Shown here piece after piece: positions 36,772 to 48,200 of a stretch of DNA of 64,000 bases (position 1 is its first letter; the number at the start of each line of letters is the position of its first letter). The translations under genes were made by a program, and so were the position numbers. Below the pieces are notes generated by a model. It saw only the letters and a program-made list of their open reading frames with translations, had not been told where the DNA came from and made no database searches. The stretch is from Shewanella livingstonensis. GTDB lineage: Bacteria; Pseudomonadota; Gammaproteobacteria; Enterobacterales; Shewanellaceae. Where the stretch lies: contig NZ_CP034015.1 in NCBI RefSeq assembly GCF_003855395.1, forward strand, positions 2,304,001 through 2,368,000, read 5' to 3'.

Positions 36772-38916
36772 CTAAAAAGCGTAACTAACATTCAGCTCAA
36801 GGGAGCGACCCGCAGCGGCTATTTGTTGAAAACCGTTGCTGCTGTCAGCTTTATAATCAGCAATACTTACACCACCAAGAGGCAGTTGATAATACTCATC
36901 CAGTAGATTTTTCACTGCTATAGTCATTGTGGCATCTTGCCATTGGATACTGCTGCTTAAATTAAGCAGTGTGTAACTGTCAGTTGTGTTTTCTAAACGC
37001 TGTTCATCCACGCGATCTTTACTTGCAACCCACAACCAACTGAGACTATTTTGCCAATCACCTAGCTGTTGTTGCAACGTTAGCTCTGTTTGCAAAGGTT
37101 TTATTTGATACAGCGCTTGGTCGTTGTCATCTCTTTCGCCGCGGGTTGCGTTGATGTTAGCGTTAATGAGCCATTTACCCGTGTCGTTGTCTGCTAGTTG
37201 ATATTCAGCATCAATGCGTGCACCAAACAGGGTGGCGTCGACATTGGTAAACTGTAAAATATGACGACTATTAGTATCGATACTTGTGCGATTAAAGCTG
37301 CTGAGCACATTGGCATCAATAAAATCGTTAATGCTGCTGTACCAAGCTGTTGCACTAAATGCTAAATCATCTTGTACTAGCTTGTAAGCCAAACTCAATG
37401 TATGCGCAGTTTCTGCACTAAGGTCTGGGTTGCCTATGTAGCCGTTTGCATCGCCATACCAGCCAATCATCGTTGTGGCCATGGTGCTTTGGCCCCAACT
37501 GTATCGCTCATATAAATTTGGGGCGCGGTTCTTTCGGGCTAAACCAAGTTCTATCACTTCAGTATCACTGAGTTGATAGCGAGCAAGAAGAGTCGCATCG
37601 ATGTTATTGACATTGCGCTTTCGATATAGGCTATTAAATTGATTTGCTGCTATGGCATTAACATTGGTCATGCCCATCATACTCATGGTGTTATAAGGCT
37701 GAACCTCACCTGTGCTGGTTGATACGTATTCATAACGAACACCTGCAGACAGCCACCAACGTGTATTAAGTGTTTGTTGCCACTCGCCATAAAGAGCTGC
37801 ACGTTGGCGTTCGCCATCATTGATATTGACGTAGTCATTGGGGCCCATCATGGTAGAGCCTTCAATCGCTGGCCATGTATCATCAAGTTGATACACATAA
37901 TACTCATGGCCAATTAATAAGATGCTGTCTGAGCTCATTGGTAGCAGCCAATGCAGTTGGTAACTGTAATCTTTACTCTTAGTTTCCATTGGCATCATGC
38001 CGTTTTTTTCATCGCTAAAGAAACCCATTTGATGCTCTACATTGTGCCAGTTTACTTGGGCTGTGAACTTGCCTTCGTTTTCAAGTGTTCGTTGATAGCG
38101 CACTAATGCGCCATAACTGTCATTATTCGTCATGTCCATATACTGGTTAGCGAAACCTTGAAAGGGGATATGTTGATGGGTCAATTTGACAGCAATTTGT
38201 TGGTTGTCATCTTGCCAAGCAGCAATTAATGCATGATTTTGTGATTGGTATAAAGTGTCTATTACTTTATCGCCGTGGCCGTCGGTATAGCTGTTTGCAT
38301 CTTCAAATGATCCTTGGTAACTAAAGCTAAATGTTTTACTTGCAACAGTGGCATTTACACCTGCGAGAACTGCGTCATTAGTGCTTCGATAACCGCTAGA
38401 TATGTTGCCATTTTGCCATGTCACATTGTCGCTATCGGTAAATACAGGGGTTAAGCTAGTGACGTTAATGACGCCAGCAATGTTATCGCCACCGGCGCTC
38501 ACCGGAGAGACTCCAGCAACCACTTGGGTCGAACTAATTTGATTGGCTGACACATAAGAAAGTGGCGGGTTCATCTGGTTTGCACATGATGAGGTAATGT
38601 CGCTGCCATCAATGAGAACTTTAATGCGATCACCCATCATGCCATTTAAAATCGGTAATGCAGATACGCCACCCGCTTCAGAAAAATCTACGCCTTGCTT
38701 TTTAAGTAAGCTTTGGGCTGAACCGAGTAAATCGCTATTGGCCGCTTGTCCATGTACTTCAACCCGCTCAATGCCTTCACTATTTCGCTTATCATACTGT
38801 TCAGCCATCACTGGTTGTGTAATAGCAAACATTACAGCCAATGCAATTGATGAGTAAACCCATGGGGAATTAGTATTTAATTTAATGGTTTGCATTACTT
38901 TATTTGTCAATGTCAT
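36772..38916 (-). CDS. TonB-dependent receptor, copper-receptor (OprC/NosA)-like
   Basis: A 714-aa outer-membrane gated barrel. The signal peptide ends near residue 38 (PVMA-EQYDK), and a TonB-box-like IERVEVHG follows at 49-56. The plug (about 70-170) contains DGSDITSSCANQMNPPLSY, with C111 and M115 in the CxxxM spacing; H295-Q-M297 provides an HxM, followed by a Met-rich loop NGMMPM. OprC binds copper with a CxxxM-HxM set, which is the basis for the call. The barrel ends in VSYAF as expected. The exact start is uncertain: GTG 38919, ATG 38916, TTG 38907 and ATG 38895 are all possible, and the AAAGG at about 38920-38924 best fits the TTG. Confidence 0.85.
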   Translation of the reverse strand: MTLTNKVMQTIKLNTNSPWVYSSIALAVMFAITQPVMAEQYDKRNSEGIERVEVHGQAANSDLLGSAQSLLKKQGVDFSEAGGVSALPILNGMMGDRIKVLIDGSDITSSCANQMNPPLSYVSANQISSTQVVAGVSPVSAGGDNIAGVINVTSLTPVFTDSDNVTWQNGNISSGYRSTNDAVLAGVNATVASKTFSFSYQGSFEDANSYTDGHGDKVIDTLYQSQNHALIAAWQDDNQQIAVKLTHQHIPFQGFANQYMDMTNNDSYGALVRYQRTLENEGKFTAQVNWHNVEHQMGFFSDEKNGMMPMETKSKDYSYQLHWLLPMSSDSILLIGHEYYVYQLDDTWPAIEGSTMMGPNDYVNINDGERQRAALYGEWQQTLNTRWWLSAGVRYEYVSTSTGEVQPYNTMSMMGMTNVNAIAANQFNSLYRKRNVNNIDATLLARYQLSDTEVIELGLARKNRAPNLYERYSWGQSTMATTMIGWYGDANGYIGNPDLSAETAHTLSLAYKLVQDDLAFSATAWYSSINDFIDANVLSSFNRTSIDTNSRHILQFTNVDATLFGARIDAEYQLADNDTGKWLINANINATRGERDDNDQALYQIKPLQTELTLQQQLGDWQNSLSWLWVASKDRVDEQRLENTTDSYTLLNLSSSIQWQDATMTIAVKNLLDEYYQLPLGGVSIADYKADSSNGFQQIAAAGRSLELNVSYAF

Positions 38917-39139
38917 CACCTTTATTGTTATTTTATCAACCTTTGATGAATATATTTCAAAGGTGTTTATTAGTCTGTTAAATTATAACCTGCTAATAAA
39001 TATGATGAATGCGACATAGTGTCGCACCTTGATGAATAGCTGTCTGTGGTGATGAATGAATCATGGAGATATCAATAACACTGCATCAGTTTCTGACATG
39101 TGGATTGATGACTTTTGTATGAAATGATTATTTTAGTGC

Positions 39140-39169
39140 TTGTTATTTAGCGATAAGCTTGCTTATACT
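39140..39169 (+). promoter_or_regulatory. Promoter of the thiamine operon
   Basis: TTGTTA, 18 bp, then TATACT. Initiation about seven bases downstream would place the transcript start almost exactly at the 5' edge of the TPP riboswitch. The region 38920-39139 is otherwise the TonB-receptor leader on the minus strand and shows no gene. Confidence 0.6.
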
Positions 39170-39176
39170 GCGTGAC

Positions 39177-39263
39177 ATCTTGTCGGAGTGCCATTATGGC
39201 TGAGACCGTTTATTCGGGATCCGTTGAACCTGATCAGGCTAGAACCTGCGAAGGAAACAAGCG
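39177..39263 (+). ncRNA. TPP riboswitch (THI element)
   Basis: The conserved core is present: CGGAGTGCC, GGCTGAGA, then GGGATCC, GAACCTGATCAGG, CTAGAACCTGCGAAGGAAAC read in pieces, closed by a P1 stem CTTGT/ACAAG. It lies about 215 nt upstream of thiC and should repress the thiamine operon when thiamine pyrophosphate is bound. Confidence 0.97.
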
Positions 39264-39302
39264 TAATAATCATGATTATTGGGAAGATAAATAACGTATT
39301 AA

Positions 39303-41480
<2,178 letters not shown>

Positions 41481-41485
41481 TCGCC

Positions 41486-43156
41486 ATGAATTCATCGACA
41501 TTTGTCAGTGAATCAATAACGCAAACCCCACCCATTGTCTGGACTATAGCCGGTTCAGACAGTGGTGGTGGTGCGGGGATTCAAGCTGATTTATTAACTA
41601 TGCAAGACTTGTCGTGTCACGGGTGTAGCGTGATAACCACATTAACCGCACAAAACTCAGTCAGTGTGAGCCTTGTTGAAACCGTTTCTGAATCCATGTT
41701 GTTGGCTCAGTTCAGTAGTTTACTCGTGGATTTGCCGCCAGTGGCGATTAAAATTGGCCTGCTTGCATCCCAAGCACAGGTCGACATATTGGCTGACTGT
41801 TTGGCTCAGATGCGTGCCACTCAGAAAGTGGTACCTTTTGTGGTACTTGACCCCGTCATGGTCGCCAGTAGTGGGGCTAATTTTAATTCTATCGATCTCG
41901 ATTTTAGCCCTCTCATTGGTTTAATTGATTTACTAACGCCTAATCAGCACGAATTGAAGCGCTTATGTTCTCAGTCTGCATTGGCGCAAGATTGTGCTGA
42001 TGTCGGCAACAATGGTTCTCAGCAACAGCAACAGCAAATGATCCACGATGCCAAATTGTTATCCGATACATTTAAATGCCATGTGCTCGCTAAAGGCGGT
42101 GATGCTCAGTGGCAGCAACAGCAGGCGATAGATGTATATGTGAGTAAAAGCGTTAAAGGCGCCAGCCTTGCACACAGTAATGCGGTGTTTATGTTAAGTA
42201 GCCCGCGAATAGCAACCACCAATAATCATGGCAGTGGATGCACATTATCATCTGCAATAGCGTGTTTTATTGCCCATGAGTTCGTGATCCATGATGCTAT
42301 TGTGCTGGCAAAAGCCTACGTCAATAAGGGACTCACTTTAGGTGTAAGCCTCGGCCAAGGACCTGGTGTATTAGCCCGTACTGGTTGGCCTGCTGATTTA
42401 GGCATGATGCCATCAATCAAGCTAGTATCTTCAGACTCTCACGCTCAAAATCGGTTTAAGCAAACTGCACTGAATGGTTTTAAAGTGCTGCATCAATCCT
42501 TGGGGATTTATCCTGTTTTAGATGATCTTCGAATATTAAAAAATGTCTTAAAAGCGGGCTGCAAGACGGTCCAATATCGTGCCAAGCTAGCGACTAATAC
42601 CGATGAACGGCAACGATTAACACTCGAAGCGAATATTATTGAGGCCATCAAACTAGGCCGCGAATATCATGCACAGTTATTTATTAATGACCATTGGCAA
42701 CTGGCGATTAAACACGGTGCTTTTGGGGTTCATTTAGGCCAAGAGGATTTGGTCATTGCAGATTTAACCGCGATAGCGGCAACAGGAATGGCGTTAGGGT
42801 TATCGAGTCACAGTTATTTTGAAGCCTTGTTAGCCCACCAATGTTCGCCTTCATATATTGCTCTTGGGCATATTTTTGCTACAACGACCAAGCAAATGTC
42901 TTCCGCCCCTCAAGGACTCAGTAAACTTAAACGTTATGTTAGTTTATTTGCGCGCCATTATCCTACTGTTGCAATTGGCGGGATAAATCTCAATAATTTG
43001 GAGTTGATTGCGGACACCGGCGTTGGTGATGCTGCTGTTGTTAGAGCGGTAGCTATGGCTGACGATCCTGCGAAAGCGTATCGAGCCTTGCATCATAAAT
43101 GGTTGCAGCTTACGCGGCCTTTGGCAAAAGCCTGTTCACCTCAGGAGGGCGTATGA
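41486..43156 (+). CDS. thiDE: Bifunctional HMP(-P) kinase / thiamine-phosphate synthase (ThiD-ThiE fusion)
   Basis: A 556-aa fusion of two steps. Residues about 15-300 are ThiD: AGSDSGGGAGIQAD at the start, DPVMVASSG in the core, and NHGSGCTLSSA as the ribokinase-fold anion hole. Residues about 330-545 are ThiE, a TIM barrel with TVQYRAK, INDHW, GVHLGQEDL and AIGGI that joins HMP-PP and thiazole phosphate. Separate ThiD and ThiE are usual in E. coli; the fusion is known in Shewanella and relatives. It starts 5 bp after thiC and overlaps thiF by 4 nt (ATGA). Its own ribosome-binding site is weak, so coupling to thiC is likely. Confidence 0.95.
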   Translation: MNSSTFVSESITQTPPIVWTIAGSDSGGGAGIQADLLTMQDLSCHGCSVITTLTAQNSVSVSLVETVSESMLLAQFSSLLVDLPPVAIKIGLLASQAQVDILADCLAQMRATQKVVPFVVLDPVMVASSGANFNSIDLDFSPLIGLIDLLTPNQHELKRLCSQSALAQDCADVGNNGSQQQQQQMIHDAKLLSDTFKCHVLAKGGDAQWQQQQAIDVYVSKSVKGASLAHSNAVFMLSSPRIATTNNHGSGCTLSSAIACFIAHEFVIHDAIVLAKAYVNKGLTLGVSLGQGPGVLARTGWPADLGMMPSIKLVSSDSHAQNRFKQTALNGFKVLHQSLGIYPVLDDLRILKNVLKAGCKTVQYRAKLATNTDERQRLTLEANIIEAIKLGREYHAQLFINDHWQLAIKHGAFGVHLGQEDLVIADLTAIAATGMALGLSSHSYFEALLAHQCSPSYIALGHIFATTTKQMSSAPQGLSKLKRYVSLFARHYPTVAIGGINLNNLELIADTGVGDAAVVRAVAMADDPAKAYRALHHKWLQLTRPLAKACSPQEGV

Positions 43157-43989
43157 ATTCTCTATCTGGTCATGATTACATTCAGTATTCACGCACCATG
43201 TTACTGAGTGATATTGGAGAAGCAGGGCAGCTTGCCATTATGAATAGCCCTGTAGTGATCATCGGTGTAGGAGGCTTAGGAAATGTAGTGGCGCATTATT
43301 TAGCTGCTGCGGGTGTTCAGCAAATATTGTTAATTGATCATGACGTGGTTGAATTATCGAACCTGCCAAGACAGCTATTGTTTACGGCTGCAGATATTGG
43401 CCAAGCCAAAGTTGATATTGCCAAAAGTGCATTGAGCGATGCTTATCCTCAAATCAACATCGATGTACTCGCCGAAAAAGTGACCACCCAACACTTTAAT
43501 CAGTTTGCCCAGTGCCAAGTAACACAACCTCTAGTATTTGATTGCACTGACAATGCCAGTGCACGGCAGCTTATTAACCAAATGTGTGTTAAGTACCAAT
43601 TGACACTGGTTAGTGGTGCGATCAGTGGTTATCAAGGACAACTTTTTTGTATTGATTTTTCAGATTCATGCTCAGATTTTAAATCTCAATCTCAATTAGA
43701 TTCAAACTGCGGTTGCTATTGTTGTTTATATCCACTTGATATGGACATGGCGCAAAATTGTACCCAAGTAGGAGTACTTGGGCCAGCGGTGGGTATTATT
43801 GGGAGTATGCAAGCGCTGGTGGGCCTGCAGCACATCTGCAATACCTTTACCCAATACGGTATTTTACATCGTTTTAATGCTAAAAATTTACACTGGCAGT
43901 ATGCCAAAATGACTCGAGATCCAGACTGTGAAGTGTGTCATCAACAGGCATTAACTCAGCCTTCGGAGCAGCCTAATGCCACAAATTGA
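43153..43989 (+). CDS. thiF: Sulfur-carrier protein ThiS adenylyltransferase
   Basis: E1-like enzyme that adenylates the C-terminal glycine of ThiS for sulfur transfer. The 278 aa contain the nucleotide loop GVGGLG near 38-43, IDHDVVELSNLPRQ, and two zinc CxxC pairs, one within CGCYCC and the other C-E-V-C near the end. AGGAGGG precedes the ATG at 43153, which lies in the thiDE stop (ATGA). The 3' end overlaps thiS by 14 nt, giving equimolar coupling of partner proteins. Confidence 0.94.
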   Translation: MNSLSGHDYIQYSRTMLLSDIGEAGQLAIMNSPVVIIGVGGLGNVVAHYLAAAGVQQILLIDHDVVELSNLPRQLLFTAADIGQAKVDIAKSALSDAYPQINIDVLAEKVTTQHFNQFAQCQVTQPLVFDCTDNASARQLINQMCVKYQLTLVSGAISGYQGQLFCIDFSDSCSDFKSQSQLDSNCGCYCCLYPLDMDMAQNCTQVGVLGPAVGIIGSMQALVGLQHICNTFTQYGILHRFNAKNLHWQYAKMTRDPDCEVCHQQALTQPSEQPNATN

Positions 43990-44203
43990 TAGTCACTCTC
44001 AGATAACATTGCAACTTAATGGGGTCGAACAAATCGTTCGGGCTAATTTAAATTTAGCCGAATTATTGATTTTATGCGATTTACCCACTCAGTCAGTAGC
44101 TATCGTCGTCAATGATAGCGTTGTGCCTCGAAGTCGTTGGATGCATGCAGTGTGTCAAGCCGATGACAATATAACCGTCTTTTCTGCCGTTGCTGGAGGT
44201 TAA
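43976..44203 (+). CDS. thiS: Sulfur-carrier protein ThiS
   Basis: A 75-aa ubiquitin-fold carrier that ends in the required AVAGG, whose terminal Gly becomes the thiocarboxylate. It has [10 protein letters not shown] and [13 protein letters not shown] typical of ThiS. It overlaps thiF by 14 nt and precedes thiG by 2 nt. Confidence 0.95.
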   Translation: MPQIDSHSQITLQLNGVEQIVRANLNLAELLILCDLPTQSVAIVVNDSVVPRSRWMHAVCQADDNITVFSAVAGG

Positions 44204-44205
44204 TA

Positions 44206-45021
44206 ATGTTAACGATAGCCGATCATCAATTTTCGTCTCGGTTACTCACCGGAACGGGAAAATTTTCAGATCACAATACGATGCTGCAAGCGATAGAACT
44301 CTCTGGATCGCAGTTAGTTACTTTAGCGATGAAGCGGATTGATTTAACCCGCGGTCATGACAATTTACTCGGTCCTTTGCAAAGTATGGGGGTTAAATTA
44401 TTACCTAATACCGCCGGTGCGCGTAATGCCAAAGAAGCTATTTTTGCCGCTGAACTCGCTTATGAAATGCTCGGGACTAAATGGGTTAAACTAGAAATTC
44501 ATCCCGATCCTAAATACCTCATGCCCGATCCTATTGAAACATTAATAGCGGCTCAACACTTATGCGAACAAGGCTATATTGTCATGCCTTATGTGCATGC
44601 TGATCCAGTCTTGTGCAGGCGCTTAGAAGAAGTCGGTTGCGCTGCGGTGATGCCACTCGGCAGTCCAATAGGCAGTAATCAAGGGTTAGCGACGGAAACA
44701 TTCTTAAGCATTATTATTGAACAGGCCAATATTCCGGTAATAGTAGATGCCGGCATTGGCGCACCTTCACAAGCTTGTAGAGCTATGGAAATGGGCGCAG
44801 CAGCAGTATTGGTAAATACCGCGATTGCAAGTAGTGCCAATCCCCAACAAATGGCTAAATGTTTTGCTGATGCGGTTGCCACAGGAAGACAAGCTTATCT
44901 TGCTGGTTTAGGGGCAGTGAACAACCATGCTCACGCGACCAGTCCACTTACAGGGTTTCTTAACGATCCGTTAATAACGGATCGAAACCAGTCAGCTTCT
45001 AGTGTGAGTGATTCAAAATGA
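44206..45021 (+). CDS. thiG: Thiazole synthase
   Basis: TIM-barrel enzyme that forms the thiazole phosphate carboxylate from DXP, ThiS-thiocarboxylate and dehydroglycine. The 271 aa have the Schiff-base lysine K95 in WVKLEI, then [14 protein letters not shown] and [11 protein letters not shown], and [11 protein letters not shown]. An unusual extra ~15-residue polar C-terminal tail ([12 protein letters not shown]) is visible. It ends in an ATGA overlap with thiH. Confidence 0.96.
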   Translation: MLTIADHQFSSRLLTGTGKFSDHNTMLQAIELSGSQLVTLAMKRIDLTRGHDNLLGPLQSMGVKLLPNTAGARNAKEAIFAAELAYEMLGTKWVKLEIHPDPKYLMPDPIETLIAAQHLCEQGYIVMPYVHADPVLCRRLEEVGCAAVMPLGSPIGSNQGLATETFLSIIIEQANIPVIVDAGIGAPSQACRAMEMGAAAVLVNTAIASSANPQQMAKCFADAVATGRQAYLAGLGAVNNHAHATSPLTGFLNDPLITDRNQSASSVSDSK

Positions 45022-46133
45022 GCTATTCAAGGGTATTTGCGCAATTAGCCCCCGATGCGTTATCGATGAAGTTGTATTCAACAACCGCCAAAGATGTAGA
45101 GATAGCTTTGAAAAATCCGAGCGGTAATCTTGATAGCTTGTTGGCATTATTATCTCCTGCCGCAATGCCATACATTGAACCGATGGCCCAACAAGCAGCT
45201 CAGCTGACTCGGCAGAGATTTGGTGCCAATATTGGTCTTTTCTTACCCTTATATTTATCAAACCTGTGTGCCAATGAGTGCGATTATTGTGGTTTTAGTA
45301 TGAGCAATAAGGTCAAGCGTAAAACTCTTACTCGTGATGAACTAGCAGCGGAAATGGCTATCATTAAACAACGTGGTTTTGATTCGATATTATTGGTGTC
45401 TGGCGAACACGAAACTAAAGTTGGAATGGAGTATTTTGAGTCGGTGCTACCGTTAGTTAGCAGGGCTTTTAATTACGTGGCAATGGAAGTTCAACCATTG
45501 GAGACTGATCAGTATCAGCGTCTTGGCAAATTAGGTGTTGATGCCGTTATGGTATACCAAGAAACCTATCGTGCTCATACTTATGTTCAGCATCATACTC
45601 GCGGTAAAAAACAAGACTTTATCTATCGCTTAGATACCCCTGACCGCGTGGCAAAAGCGGGTATCGATAAAATTGGCCTCGGAGTATTACTTGGGTTAGA
45701 TGATTGGCGTTTAGATGCATTACTGATGGGCTTTCATCTCGATTACTTGGAAAATACCTACTGGCGCAACCGATACAGTATCTCATTACCTCGTTTACGC
45801 CCGTGCACTGGCGGTATTACACCCAAAGTTGAATTAACCGATGCTGGATTAGTACAAATGATCTGTGCGTTTAGGTTGTTTAACCCCCAACTTGAAATCA
45901 GTTTATCCACTCGTGAGCTGCCGTCGCTAAGGGATAATTTACTTCCTTTAGGAATTACTCATATGAGTGCAGGCAGTTCAACTCAACCAGGCGGTTATAT
46001 GGCACCAGACAGCCAACTTGATCAATTTGAAATCAGTGATAACCGTCCAGTAGAGCAAGTTGTTGAACAAATGAAGCGACGAGGAATTAATCCAGTGTGG
46101 AAAGATTGGGAGATGGGTTGGATTAACGGTTAA
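45018..46133 (+). CDS. thiH: 2-iminoacetate synthase (tyrosine lyase)
   Basis: Radical-SAM enzyme that cleaves tyrosine to p-cresol and dehydroglycine for ThiG. The 371 aa carry the CX3CX2C cluster motif in [11 protein letters not shown] near residues 88-96, with the BATS-type C-terminal domain ([25 protein letters not shown]). Presence of ThiH rather than ThiO fits a facultative anaerobe. It overlaps thiG by 4 nt and is the last gene before the operon terminator. Confidence 0.96.
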   Translation: MSYSRVFAQLAPDALSMKLYSTTAKDVEIALKNPSGNLDSLLALLSPAAMPYIEPMAQQAAQLTRQRFGANIGLFLPLYLSNLCANECDYCGFSMSNKVKRKTLTRDELAAEMAIIKQRGFDSILLVSGEHETKVGMEYFESVLPLVSRAFNYVAMEVQPLETDQYQRLGKLGVDAVMVYQETYRAHTYVQHHTRGKKQDFIYRLDTPDRVAKAGIDKIGLGVLLGLDDWRLDALLMGFHLDYLENTYWRNRYSISLPRLRPCTGGITPKVELTDAGLVQMICAFRLFNPQLEISLSTRELPSLRDNLLPLGITHMSAGSSTQPGGYMAPDSQLDQFEISDNRPVEQVVEQMKRRGINPVWKDWEMGWING

Positions 46134-46169
46134 AATCAAGGGCTGATTTGTTTGAAAACTGTACATATT

Positions 46170-46202
46170 AGTCGATTTAGGTCATACTAAATCGACTTTT
46201 TT
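46170..46202 (+). terminator. Rho-independent terminator of the thiamine operon
   Basis: The 11-bp stem AGTCGATTTAG/CTAAATCGACT has a GTCATA loop and a T6 tract. The ribosome-binding site of the next gene starts 5 nt after the T run. Confidence 0.93.
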
Positions 46203-46220
46203 ATGATCAGGAGCAGTATT

Positions 46221-46502
46221 ATGCAAGTTCAATCAGCCTATGCGTCAGGTATGCAGGGATTGCAGAGTGCTCAACAAGGTTTAGCGCAAGCAACAACATC
46301 GGTTGCCACTCCAGAGCAACAAAAACCAGCAGTGCCTAACACATCAGATACAGTGACATTAAGTGCTCGTGCTGTTGGACAAACTGACACCACTTCTGCT
46401 TTAGTGTCTGCTACTGAATCATCCAACCAAGCTCAAGCATCTGCTAAAGTGATTGAAGTGGCTTCTGAGACTGTTGGTAGCTTGATTGATATTGAAGTGT
46501 AA
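46221..46502 (+). CDS. Small Ala/Ser/Thr-rich protein with rod/hook-like N-terminus
   Basis: A 93-aa protein with no signal peptide, Cys or Trp. Its N-terminus (MQVQSAYASGMQGLQSAQQGLAQA read in pieces) resembles the helical N-terminal segment of flagellar rod/hook proteins, in particular the GLQxAQxGL pattern, but the NNxAN box is absent. The middle is low complexity, rich in Ala, Ser, Thr and Gln. ATG 46221 has AGGAG 8 nt upstream and is preferred over an in-frame ATG at 46203 inside the terminator. It is 2 nt before the SprA-like gene and likely translated with it. Function unknown. Confidence 0.7.
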   Translation: MQVQSAYASGMQGLQSAQQGLAQATTSVATPEQQKPAVPNTSDTVTLSARAVGQTDTTSALVSATESSNQAQASAKVIEVASETVGSLIDIEV

Positions 46503-46504
46503 GC

Positions 46505-47902
46505 ATGAGCGCGGCAATAGTTTCAGCCAATACGGGGTCAATATCCAATGCTGCGCAAATAAAATCCCGCAGTTCATTATTTGCGACAGCTGTTCAAGCT
46601 AACACTCGATCTAGTGCTCAATCTAGTACTAAAGCTAGCACTGATGTGGCTGCGACCCAATCTATCGACTTTCAATCGTCTGGTGCGACTGATAACCGTT
46701 ATCTCAAATCTAGCTCAAGTTCATTTCAAACGACTGCTCCGTCAACCTCCGCATATACAGCACCATTAGATTTAACATCTAATTTAGCCAGCACCAATAC
46801 TCAGCAGAGCTTTGCATTTAGCCCTTCGGAGTCGAATCGTCAGCCTCAAGCCTTTGTGGGCTCGGATCCTAGCAGTTACAGTTTGAAGAGCGGTCCACTC
46901 AATGTTGCTGGGGTCGTTAATCGTTCTCAAACTCCATTACTGGCTACAGGCGCACTCGCTGAAACATCTACCAGTACTCATGCATCAACTATTACCAGCA
47001 ATGGTGATATAAGCAGAGAACAGCAGCCGGTGGCCAATATTTTTAATCAGCCATCAGCTAGCCCTGCTGCAGCGACAGATGATACTGCGCCGGTTTCAGA
47101 TGGACAGAAAGCAACGGCAGATCCGCAATTGTCAAACGGTCAAGATGATAAGGCAGCAGAGCAGGTTGAGCAGCAAGTTGCAAAAAAACAACAGCAAATT
47201 GCACAAGCTGAAACAAAACAGATTGATCAACTCGCGCAGCGAGATACTGAAGTTAAAACCCATGAGCAAGCTCATGCCGCAGTGGGTGGAAGTTTAGCCC
47301 AGAGCCCTAGTTATCAGTATGAAAAAGGCCCAGACGGACGACGCTATGCCGTAGAAGGTGAAGTCAGTATTGATGTGTCGACTGTTTCTGGTGACGCTCA
47401 AGCGACATTAACTAAAATGCAGAAGGTGTATGCCGCAGCAATGGCGCCAGTGCAACCTTCTATGGCCGATATTCGAGTGGCTGCGCAAGCATTACAGAAC
47501 ATGAATGAAGCAAATAAAGAGTTGATTCAACATCGTCAACAAAATGTGAGTTCTACGCAGAAAAGTCAACATACGTCACTAGCTGATAATATTGTTAACT
47601 CTATGGATAATGATCAACAATTTACTTCAACAATGGACTCTAACAATATCATCACACCAAATAGCCGTACTTTAACTGTGGAGGGGTTTAGTGGAGATGA
47701 AGCAAATATGAATTTATTATCGGCAGAGCGGGGCGCTAATACGGTTTCAAATGCTAATATCCTAAGTGACACTATTTCGAATATTACGGATTCAAAAAAT
47801 ACAACAGTGGCCGAGGGTAACTCAACCCGTCAAATAGAAACGCCTTTGTCTTCACCCGAACGTTATCAGCAGCAACATCAGGCTATTGAAATATACGTAT
47901 AA
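46505..47902 (+). CDS. SprA-related putative metalloprotease (CJM1_0395-like)
   Basis: A 465-aa protein. Residues 1-200 are low-complexity Ser/Thr/Gln/Ala-rich. Residues about 215-345 are the conserved domain of the SprA-related family: a Gln/Lys-rich coiled segment, then H253-E254-Q-A-H257 (HExxH), followed by SPSYQYEKGPDGRRYAVEGEV read in pieces, and a helical APVQPSMADIRVAAQALQNM. The rest is again low complexity. Zinc protease activity is predicted from HExxH but unproven. No signal peptide is visible. It forms a pair with the preceding small gene. Confidence 0.8.
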   Translation: MSAAIVSANTGSISNAAQIKSRSSLFATAVQANTRSSAQSSTKASTDVAATQSIDFQSSGATDNRYLKSSSSSFQTTAPSTSAYTAPLDLTSNLASTNTQQSFAFSPSESNRQPQAFVGSDPSSYSLKSGPLNVAGVVNRSQTPLLATGALAETSTSTHASTITSNGDISREQQPVANIFNQPSASPAAATDDTAPVSDGQKATADPQLSNGQDDKAAEQVEQQVAKKQQQIAQAETKQIDQLAQRDTEVKTHEQAHAAVGGSLAQSPSYQYEKGPDGRRYAVEGEVSIDVSTVSGDAQATLTKMQKVYAAAMAPVQPSMADIRVAAQALQNMNEANKELIQHRQQNVSSTQKSQHTSLADNIVNSMDNDQQFTSTMDSNNIITPNSRTLTVEGFSGDEANMNLLSAERGANTVSNANILSDTISNITDSKNTTVAEGNSTRQIETPLSSPERYQQQHQAIEIYV

Positions 47903-48200
47903 TCCTCATTGTTATATCATTTTTTCAAATGTTGATTGGTAGTCGTTAACCTTATACCAAATTCATATCAAATTTATAAAATATGCAATACTAAGTGATT
48001 AAAACATTATTTCATATTTTGAGCGTCGTTATCTGTACATTGGGTATAAGCCGTTATCAAAATGCTCTCTGTTGTATCAACTAATAAAGATATTCTACAT
48101 CGGAAAAGTCATGTGTTATTAAAACGTAAACGCAGATAAATCGATTGATCAACGTTCAATGAAACTCACCACATATTAATAAAACCACAACTACTGATAA
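47903..48200. other. Convergent gap with a TATACCA imperfect inverted repeat
   Basis: About 300 bp between the SprA-like gene and the convergent LysR gene. CTTATACCAA at 47952-47961 and TTGGGTATAAG at 48041-48051 form an imperfect inverted repeat about 100 bp across (one extra G). The interior is AT-rich. It may be a small non-coding dispersed element related to the one at 1478-1527. No clear terminator for the SprA-like gene was found. Confidence 0.45.
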
